Shown here: piece by piece, positions 56,040-64,000 of the stretch | Layout: each line of letters begins with the position of its first letter | Numbering within the stretch: position 1 is the first letter of the stretch | From: Melitaea cinxia | Taxonomy: Eukaryota > Arthropoda > Insecta > Lepidoptera > Nymphalidae | Assembly: GCF_905220565.1 (NCBI RefSeq) | Contig: NC_059399.1 | Span: 13,072,501-13,136,500 of the forward strand | Direction of reading: 5' to 3' | Length of the DNA stretch: 64,000 nt | Translations under genes and position numbers: made by a program | The notes under the pieces: generated by a model | Database searches by the model: none | Seen by the model: only the letters and a program-made list of their open reading frames with translations | Told to the model about the DNA's origin: nothing

Positions 56040-56800
56040 TATTAAATACAATTATAACCACAGTCTTATACACAGGACGGGCAACTACAGTAGTGGAGGT
56101 ACGTCGGCTTAATGCTTTACAGCCGCCAGAGGCATGACAATTGTTTGATATGCTGTGCAAAGAACACAGTAGCATTATATCTCTTTTTCTATCACACGTC
56201 TGACTGTTAAACATAACTTTCGCTTTGTCCAAATTCATACCTAGACCGACGTTAAAAGGACTAATTGACGCCGCCTAGCTTTTGGCCTAGCTCCTCCACC
56301 TTTTCAGAAAAGATGACGATATCGTCGGCAAAACAAATTTGAGAGATATCCAAAGATATTCTTCAGAACAGTAGTAAGCTGTTTCAGCATATATCTTAAT
56401 ATATATAAATCTCGTGTCACAATGTTTGTCCGCGATGAACTCTTAAACTACTTAACCGATTTTAATCAAATTTACACACCGTGTGCAGTTTGATCCAACT
56501 TGAAAGATAGGGTATATTTTGTTTTGATATATGTAATTATTATATTTAAGAAAAAAAATAAGGCGATACGAAGTTTGCCAGGTCAGCTAGTATATATATA
56601 TATATGACAAATCTGCAGAGAATCCAGGTCAGCCCAGGTCTCGACAGAGTCAAAGGCATTCTCGTAGTCCAAAAATGCCATACACAGCGGCTGATTATAC
56701 ACTTCAGTCTTTTGTATAATCTGCCGAACAATATTCATTGTTTGTCATTTCCAAACCCAATCTCAAGACTCAATGAATTACACACACCTATTCATATAAA
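56040..56800 (-). pseudogene. Broken non-LTR retrotransposon reverse transcriptase
   Basis: On the minus strand, 56681-56626 encodes MAFLDYENAFDSVETWADL, the motif A region of a reverse transcriptase. After an interruption, QICFADDIVIFSEKVEELGQ follows, with the catalytic FADD at 56332-56321. Next come a stop codon, a frameshift and MNLDKAKVMFNSQT. The wording is like RTE/jockey-type elements. Another repeat (56,392-56,602) has inserted between the two pieces, and the gene is dead. Confidence 0.8.
56392..56602 (+). repeat. Dispersed repeat inserted in the reverse transcriptase remnant
   Basis: Starts TATATATAAATCTCGTGTCA, contains CAGTTTGATCCAACTTGAAA and ends GCCAGGTCAGCTAGTATATA. Inverted partner of 44,977-45,172. 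Confidence 0.75.
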
Positions 56801-57490
56801 CGACGAATAAACCTGTCTACCCGTTATTTTGCCCCATGATAGTTCTTTACATAAAAAAAACGGAATTAATTTTTTTTTTAAAATACTACTTATTTTGTGC
56901 AATGCAAAAGAAATCTTCTTCCGTATTTTAATTCAATTTCGAAGTATAGTAGCCTTGGCATGTAAATATTGGAAGACAATGGTATACACAAGGTATTCTG
57001 GACATAGAAAGCTTTTTATCCCGAGAATAGTGCATAATACATTTATGGGTAGCACTCAGTTAGTTAGAGTTGCCAACGTCTCCAAAATAAAATAAAATTA
57101 AAAAATACAATAATTATAACGATAATAAATTTATGAAGATATATATACCCTATATCTAATACTTATTTTTTATTAAAAAGCTAATGGTTACATTACAATT
57201 TTCTCATAGTATTTAAATGAAATGTAAAATAAAATGTTCTTAATCAAAGTTTTTAGTAATGAAGTATTCGCTTAATATTTCGAAGAAAGTACTAAACTAG
57301 TCATAATGAAGATTATTTAAATGAGATTTTTCATGAGACCTTCGGAAAGGATTGAGGATTTAATGTCTGTTGCTATGAAGAGTTTGAAAGAATTAACATT
57401 TCTTTCCCTTTTTTCACCAAAAAATAGACTAAATTTTTTTATCTTTCTGGTAACATTGTTGTTCTGAATGAATGAATTTAGAATTAATGG

Positions 57491-57538
57491 CTTTCACTCA
57501 TGGAGCTTGGAGAGCTCTCCAAGCTCCATGCTTTCACT
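57491..57538. repeat. Perfect 32-bp palindrome flanked by 8-bp direct repeats
   Basis: 57499-57530 is a perfect inverted repeat with 16-bp arms and no loop (left arm CATGGAGCTTGGAGAG). CTTTCACT occurs immediately on both sides (57491-57498 and 57531-57538). Confidence 0.9.
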
Positions 57539-58017
57539 TGTGGCACTGATTTCAACTTAAGGATTTTCCCCCCAAATTTAGGGGGCAAAAAGTGGGATGG
57601 TGTTTTTTAGGGGTGTCATATTTGTACAGGTAAGTATTTTTAAGGATTATTATAACATTAAATATTTTTTTATTTTTATTTCAAAATAAGTAAAATAAAG
57701 GTGTAATTGAATAAGCCCTGGGATAATCCAATCTAGTGAGTAGCGAATCATATTCATTTTTATACATACCGCCTTAGCGATATCTAGTGCGATTGCTTGT
57801 TACTAAGAAGGCAGAGTTAAATAAAACGCGAGGTAAAACTGCGTTTATGTTTACTATAAATACGTTGATTATTATTTGTTATTTGCTTGTTCAATTCGTA
57901 CGTTTATCAGCAAGGCATTCGTTAAAATATCTAATGTTAGAAAAAAAGTATTGTCAAAAATATACTATTATTTGTTTAATGATATTATACTATTTATTAA
58001 TTATTTTTAATGTTTTC

Positions 58018-58175
58018 ATCATCATCATCATCATCATCATTTCAGCCGATCACAGTCCACTGCTGGACATAGGCCTCCATAAGTTCACGCCATTTCTGGC
58101 TCGTGTGTTTGCCCATAGTCACCACGCTGGGCAGGCGGGTTGGTGACCGCAGGGCTGGCTTTGTCGCACTGAAAA
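58018..58175 (+). repeat. CTGGACATAGGCC repeat fragment with CAT microsatellite
   Basis: Seven CAT/ATC units, then TTTCAGCCGATCACAGTCCA, GCTGGACATAGGCCTCCATA, GGCAGGCGGGTTGGTGACCG, truncated at GCTTTGTCGCACTG. Confidence 0.82.
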
Positions 58176-58484
58176 CGATAATGTTTTATTTATTTAAAAA
58201 TATCTAATTACTTATTTTATAAGTAACAAAGAAAAAGAAATTGGTGGCATCCTTAGTAATTGTGGGGATTTTAGGGGTTATTGATTGGGGTTTTAGGGGG
58301 ATACATTTTTGGGAGTTGGCAACACTGGTACTGTCAACTTGTCAAATGTCAAGTGCCGCAATGAATGTACACTGTAAAACTCTATTTGTTTTAAATTTTG
58401 TCAATACCTACTAATTTTAAAATAAATATACGCATTAGTTAAGTAAATTAAGTTAGTATCGTGAAATAATTAATTATTACGAAA

Positions 58485-61400
58485 ATGGATGATCTCTACG
58501 ATAACTTGGAAAATTATAATGACGTAAATATCGTTAATGAGGTACGTAGTTTTAGCGCCAATTGCTATTTGTCATTATTATTTACTTTTTGGAAATTTAA
58601 GAATATATGTAGTTGTTTTTAAAATTCTAAAAGTATACCTTTTTTTTCTTATTTTTACCTTTGTAAATTCAATTAAAAATTTACAGCTAAAAACTGAAAA
58701 CAAGGAGCTAAAATTGAAGCTTGAAGAATACTCCAAAGCCATGGTTCAGTTACAAAAAGTAAGGAACTTAAAATAAATGATCCTAAATATTTATTTTTCG
58801 CTTTTCGTAAAATTTTATTGTCATCAAACAGTAATTTAACAATAAATATAAATAATTACTTAACAGAGTATGACATTAGAAAGAGGTACTTGATATAAAT
58901 GTAACCTATTTACTTTTTTAAATATATTATATCGTAAATGTAGTATTGTTATCTACGTGTTATTATAATTGAATGCATGTTCATTGATAGCTTAGAATAT
59001 TTTTCAGGATTTTGACAAACTCAGTAGTGAATATAAAAAACTAGAGATTAATTACTCGTCATTACTGAAGACAGCAAGAGCTGAAATACAGAGGAAGACT
59101 GAAATGATTAACACCTTAAATTTAGAGTAAGCAACAATAATTATATACTTATGTATTTTTTTTTAAATTAAAATCAAAATCAAAAATAGCTTTATTCAAA
59201 TAGGCTCCAAGAGCACTTTCGAATCGTCATTTTAGAAATTAAAACTAAAAATAAGCTGTTATTTCTGTAAAAGTTTATTACAAGATGTTTCTTTTTTAAT
59301 GATATTTATGAGACAGGGAGATCTGAATAGTCAATTACTCATCATTATTTTAGTTAATGACTTTCAATTGTGCCAAGAGGTATGTTTACTTCTTCTTTTA
59401 TAATTGGACTCCCATAGGAATGTGAGGTATGCTTATTCTAGCTTCAGTTGTTAGACTACCCACCATTATAATCTTTAATTGATAGTAACAAAATACTGCA
59501 GGTAAAATTGACGTGCTTTTTCTTTTGACACTGCTCATTTTGAAAATATGTGACAGAACATATTTTCACTGTCTTGATTACGGAACTTTTTACTAAATTA
59601 CTATTTATTGTGTATCTTAATTGTAATTTAATGAAGGTTACTTCAATTGCACCAATAAACTCTCTTGTTCATTCTCAGACCAATGTATTATTGGTAAATT
59701 CATCTGTGCTTTTTCGGACCATTGTAAGGCATTAAACTAAATGAATTAATATCTATTAATATATCTTAATAATCAATGATTTTTATTGTTTGCAGTAATT
59801 TAAATTAATTTAGATTTTTATTATTTAAATGATATAAGACAAGAACTTATTTATTTAATTCAGTCTTCTTATTACATCTCTTCTTTATAGTTTTAATAAG
59901 TGCTATACACCTTAAGCTTTGTTGATGCTAACTTACTGCTGTGCAAAGAGTTACAGAACATATAAATGAATCAAACACATTTATAGTATTGGCTATATCT
60001 ATGTTTTTATGGTCGGAATATTTATATTAGTAAAAAGCTGGCCTATAATGGGATAACCATTCAACAGCTGGTTTTGAAATACATATGCTGAAGACGGGCA
60101 GCAGGGTCTTCGGTGCGACAAAGCCAGTCCTGCAGTCACTAACCCACCTACCCAGCATGGTGACTGTGGGCAAAACACATGATTTCACGCAATTCTTGGC
60201 GCGAACTTGTTGAGGCCTATGTCCAGCAGTCGACTGTATTAGGCTGAAATAATGAATGTTTGTATTTGTCATTTAATTAGGTTTTAAACTTCACATAAAA
60301 TAAAAACAAACTTTATTTTCAGAAAAGATAGGATAATATTAAAAACTCTGAAAAATACGGAAAAAAGAGTCTTGAATGCTGCCAAGAGCCAAATGTATTC
60401 TAAAGGACTTACTGAAAAAGATGAAAGTACTGAAACAATCATAAACAAAGATAAACAAAATAGTGAAGCATCAGTGGAAAGCAAAATTCAGAAAGATAAT
60501 AGGTATTTTCATGTTTCATATTCAGTGTTCTTTTATCACTTGTTTAGTTTACTTGAGATTATAACTTAATATTTTGAAAATAATTTTTTCATTTGCAAGC
60601 AGTTATCATAGCCTATGTAATGGAACCCTTTAAAACTGAAAGCACAAGCGCTTTGTCGACCTACTCTACTGTTGACAGAGCACAGCCCAGAGCTCTGGCT
60701 ACCTTTCTAATTTTTTTTTTGATTTCGATTCTATTGATTTTTTAACGTTATCTTAGAAAACTTGTTGGCTAGGTTTAAAAATGCAAACCTACATTTACAT
60801 CACGGATGGATAGACTTATTCTTTTAAATTATACATTTATAATATGACATTGTAATCTTAATTTCTTGTCATATTAATGATAACATATCTTGAAATTACT
60901 GAAAAAGGTTTGTGCCTAAATCAGCAAAGATTGCTTGTTTTCAGAGTTGATTCACATCAAACTCCGTCAGTAGATTCTATAAGTGCAGAAAATAAGTCTA
61001 GTATAAGTGAAGAAAAGGCCTCGAAGGCTTTTGATTCCAGAGAGAAAAATAAAAACAAAGAGAATTTACCAAGAGGTCATAAATATTCGATTGTACGAAG
61101 TAATGATAATGAAACAACTAGAAGATTTACCACTCCAGTTGATAGGTTGGTAGTATATTGAGTATGTTTATTTTTAATATGGAAAGTTTGCTAATATCCC
61201 TGTTAAAAACTACTTAAGAGATTTAAAAAGATTGTAAATTAAACATTAATATAAAGTAAATATTTTTACGCGACGCCGCGTTGGCGCAATGGTTACGGCC
61301 ATGGATTGTACCTGTTGCGTTGGCGGTTGCGGGTTCGATCCCTGCACATGACTAACATTTGTATTGGCCATACAGGTGTTTGCCGTGGTCTGGGTGTTTG

Positions 61401-63266
61401 TGCCGTCATTGTGGGTCTCCCCACCGTGGCTCGGAGAGCACGTTAAGATGTCGCTCTCGGTTGTTATCATGTACACCTGATAGCGATTGTTACTCATAGT
61501 AGGGAATATATCCGCCAACCCGCATTGGAGCAGCGTGGTGGATTAAGCTCTGATCCTTCTCCTACATGGGGAAAGAGGCCTATGCCCAGTAGTGGGATAT
61601 TACAGGCTGAAGCGTAGCGTAAACAATATTTTTAGTAACATATCTTGCATTATGTACTATTAGATTTTTATATAATTATATAAGACGCTAGTTCAATACC
61701 CAGATATGGAAGTGGAAAATCAAACCATGTGTTGCTCTGCAAAAACAAAGAAATTTAACAGAAAGAGACATTCAAATTTATTTTACTGATTCCTTTAAAT
61801 TAAATTAAAATAAAATATTTCTTTTATAATTGACAGTCCTATATACATTTTAGTTGTTAAAATCTTTTTTATAAACAAAACATATTACAAATCGACAAAT
61901 TGTTAAAAAAATTCTAACATGTTGTAAACAATAATCCCCTGGATTTTGGGAGTGACTCCAGGACGTGGCAGAATAACATGAGGGTAGCTTTGCATCTTGT
62001 GAAGTAATCCAACCATACTTGAGCTCTTTACATAGTGCCGAATGTTCTAGACGTCGACGTCGTCGTAGATAGCAACCGATCAGATTAGTAAAAAATCTAT
62101 TGTTAGAGAAACTCGAGCGCGTCAGATTATTACGTCAGATTACTATACAGATACATCATCCTGATGTTCTCGTCGTACTGACCCAAAATCTGACAATTAT
62201 GTGGCGGAAATTCCTTAATCTGACGATTTGAAAACCCACTACGCATATCGACAGATTTTTCTGTCATCAAATTCTTTTATCAAAAATTCTGTTGTCAAAA
62301 ACACATAGGGCTCATATATTATTAATATGCGACGCGCACGAGTACCTATTACTTTGTGAGTTTTAAAACTGACTACATGCTTTCCCCACTGTTGAAAAGG
62401 CATTAATCATAATGGTGACCTTTTAGTATCTAATCTTCACACGTGTAAATCCCTATTTAGTTTTTTGACTTCCATATTTTTGTTGAATAATATTTTTGTT
62501 GAATAGTATTGATTGTATAATTTATTTTAAATGTAATATGTGTAATGATTTTTTAGCTATTACGAAGCTAAATTTAGTTCAGATGAGGACTCCGAGTTTA
62601 AAAATTCTGACAATATTCGGAAATCTCCTCTTAGGAATGAAGTACAGTATTATGAAAGGCAAGACAATAGAGATTACAGAACAGAGCTCTATGAACACTA
62701 TGAGCCATTGAACGAATTGTCAAAAAAGAGATCAAGCAAATACTTACACAGTGAAAGATATAAAAATGCAGATAAATATGAATCTCATTCAAGGCATTGG
62801 AGACACTACAGTCCAGAAAGAAATCAACATAGATTTAGTAAAGAGTACACAGAGTATACTGAACATTATCCACCAAGAGGTGATTATGGGAGGCACAGAT
62901 TGACAAGGAGTCCTCCATCTGACAAATATAACCGTTCAAAGAGTCGAGACAAAAGATTTGCCTACGACAGAGAAAATTATCGCGATCATGATAAATATTC
63001 TACACGTTTCTATGAACATGCATCAGGAAAACATAAAATACGAAATGAACTAGATGAACCGAGTTATAAACGACACAAAGCTGACTCATATAATGAACAT
63101 ATAGAAGAAAGAAATTGCTATTTGAATGAGAAAGAAAGAGAATATGCTGAACAACAAAGGACACATGTTCCAAATACTCAAGAGTATGATTTTCAAGAAT
63201 ATTTATCTTGCCAATCACCTGATTATATTGTTATTGATAGTACTATTCCTGAACATTCTGTTAAAG
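58485..63266 (+). CDS. FLASH/CASP8AP2-like histone pre-mRNA processing factor (3' partial)
   Basis: Exons 58485-58541, 58687-58758, 59008-59126, 60323-60502, 60945-61145, 62557-63266; 1,339 nt, 446 residues, and continuing past the window. The protein opens MDDLYDNLENYNDVN, then a coiled coil KTENKELKLKLEEYSKAM and YSSLLKTARAEIQRKTEMIN. The last matches the human FLASH segment SALIKTARVEINRKDEEISN, and DLYDNL resembles the LDLY motif of FLASH. In animals FLASH binds Lsm11 and the histone cleavage complex at histone locus bodies. The rest is a charged, low-complexity region rich in Ser, Arg, Tyr, Lys and His (exon 6, SKSRDKRFAYDRENYRDHDK). All junction phases fit (0, 0, 2, 2, 2, then 1). Exons are AT-rich, unlike canoe. 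The assignment rests on the coiled-coil segment. Confidence 0.8.
59165..59245 (+). repeat. Retrotransposon tail-like repeat
   Basis: AAATCAAAATCAAAAATAGC, then TTTATTCAAATAGGCTCCAA and GAGCACTTTCGAATCGTCAT, a block common at the 3' ends of lepidopteran retroelements. Lies in an intron of the FLASH-like gene. Confidence 0.6.
60032..60255 (-). repeat. CTGGACATAGGCC repeat, diverged, minus strand
   Basis: CTGGTTTTGAAATACATATG, GAAGACGGGCAGCAGGGTCT, GGTGCGACAAAGCCAGTCCT, ending AGGCCTATGTCCAGCAGTCG. Ends 67 bp before an exon of the FLASH-like gene. Confidence 0.82.
61270..61613 (+). mobile_element. Metulj-like SINE, full length
   Basis: tRNA-derived head with A box TGGCGCAATGG (61282-61292) and B box GGTTCGATCCC (61332-61342), the Pol III promoter pair. 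Body TGTTTGCCGTGGTCTGGGTG and GGTTGTTATCATGTACACCT; end ATTACAGGCTGAAGCGTA. The least diverged copy in the window. Confidence 0.85.
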
Positions 63267-63569
63267 GTACGTTAATCTTCTAATTAAGTGATGATATAAA
63301 TATTTGATTATGAAAGGATAAATGTAGATTGACAAAACACTATTCTCATTCATTCTGCTGATCATTTTAAAGTTTTTCTTCTGTCTGTATTATAGTGCAT
63401 TTACAAAAATATGCTAAGTACAAAAATAATGTTAATTATTAACAATTTGAATGAACCAGAATGAAACAGTTATTAAATCGTTAATATTCACCAACTTTAT
63501 ATACTTTTTTATATTTATATTGAATAAAATATTAAACAAACATTGAATATTTTAGTTTTTTTTAATACC

Positions 63570-63815
63570 TATAGATCGACACACAAGCTTACGGCTCGCC
63601 TGATGGCAAGCAATTACTGTAGCCTTTAGACGCCTGCAACACCAGAAGTATTGCAACGCGGTGCCGACACTACAACCCCCCCACGAACTTTGGTCACCTT
63701 ACTCACCACAGGAACACAACACTGCTTGAAAAAAGTACTATTTAGCTGCAGCCTTCTGTAAGGTCGAGATACTTCCTCAGTTGGGCTGCTCTAGATTTTG
63801 AGCAAGATATTTCCT
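63570..63815 (+). repeat. LINE-tail-like repeat
   Basis: CACACAAGCTTACGGCTCGC, CTGATGGCAAGCAATTACTG, GACGCCTGCAACACCAGAAG and TGTAAGGTCGAGATACTTCC; the most complete copy of this family here. The rest of 63,267-64,000 is AT-rich intron of the FLASH-like gene with no exon visible. Confidence 0.78.
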
Positions 63816-64000
63816 AATAAACAAACCACAGTAAAAAAGGAGAACATATTAATGACCAAAATTTTGTTTCAAAATTTAACAAGTTTATTTTGTATTCAAT
63901 TTTACATATTTAGTTTATTAGCGGTTTAAGCTTTTTTGTTATTGTTTTATTTTATATTTTCCTTGAATCATATTTACTGTTTTGAAACTACTCATCCAAA

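Larger units (their letters stand above)
55499..58484. other. Divergent intergenic region between Mkp3 and FLASH-like gene
   Basis: Should contain the Mkp3 5' UTR and promoter (minus) and that of the FLASH-like gene (plus). It holds a broken reverse transcriptase, a dispersed repeat, a perfect palindrome at 57.5 kb and a CTGGACATAGGCC fragment at 58.0 kb. Promoter motifs could not be fixed with confidence. Confidence 0.6.

Noticed and set aside
58018..58045. Array-like run of CAT units as a CRISPR or satellite array
   Set aside because: A simple microsatellite at the start of a retroelement fragment; no spacers and a eukaryotic setting.

Overview
The window looks like nuclear DNA of a lepidopteran insect, most likely a butterfly. 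Its genes are split into many short exons by AT-rich introns. The introns are full of dispersed repeats of types familiar from Lepidoptera: tRNA-headed SINEs resembling Metulj of Heliconius, the repeat carrying CTGGACATAGGCC, the element ending in GAAGTCGGTT, and LINE tails carrying CTGATGGTAAGCG. I assign the order from recalled repeat motifs and gene structure, not from a search.

Three protein genes are supported. (1) 8,419-28,724, plus strand: the 3' part of afadin/canoe (cno), in 29 exons whose splice phases all join. They encode the end of the region before the FHA domain, FHA, DIL (dilute), PDZ, a large 541-residue exon, Gln- and His-rich linkers, a helical segment and the conserved C-terminus. 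The Ras-association domains expected at the N-terminus are not here and should lie upstream of base 1. (2) 55,498-32,903, minus strand: a complete five-exon dual-specificity MAP-kinase phosphatase of the Mkp3/DUSP6 type, with a rhodanese domain carrying the ERK-docking arginines and a catalytic domain with an intact P-loop. (3) 58,485 to beyond the window, plus strand: the first six coding exons of a FLASH/CASP8AP2-like histone pre-mRNA processing factor.

Layout: 1-8,418 is noncoding, probably a cno intron. The cno exons run from 8.4 to 28.7 kb. A convergent intergenic region with few recognised repeats (28.7-32.9 kb) holds the 3' ends of cno and Mkp3. Mkp3 has two large introns, 34.1-47.2 kb and 47.3-55.1 kb, rich in transposons and in GC-rich or regulatory-looking islands. 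About 3 kb separates the divergent Mkp3 and FLASH genes. FLASH exons and introns fill the rest.

Functionally, canoe is a junctional scaffold acting downstream of Rap1/Ras, and Mkp3 switches off ERK, so two neighbours belong to Ras-family signalling. FLASH acts separately, in making replication-dependent histone mRNA. I found no convincing wholly new system. The most unusual observations are a GC-AG intron in cno, a seven-copy His/Met-rich 13-residue repeat in its protein, a very large phase-symmetric exon, a SINE with a twin-priming inversion, three distinct inverted-repeat transposons (one flanked by TTAA), and a perfect 32-bp palindrome bounded by 8-bp direct repeats.
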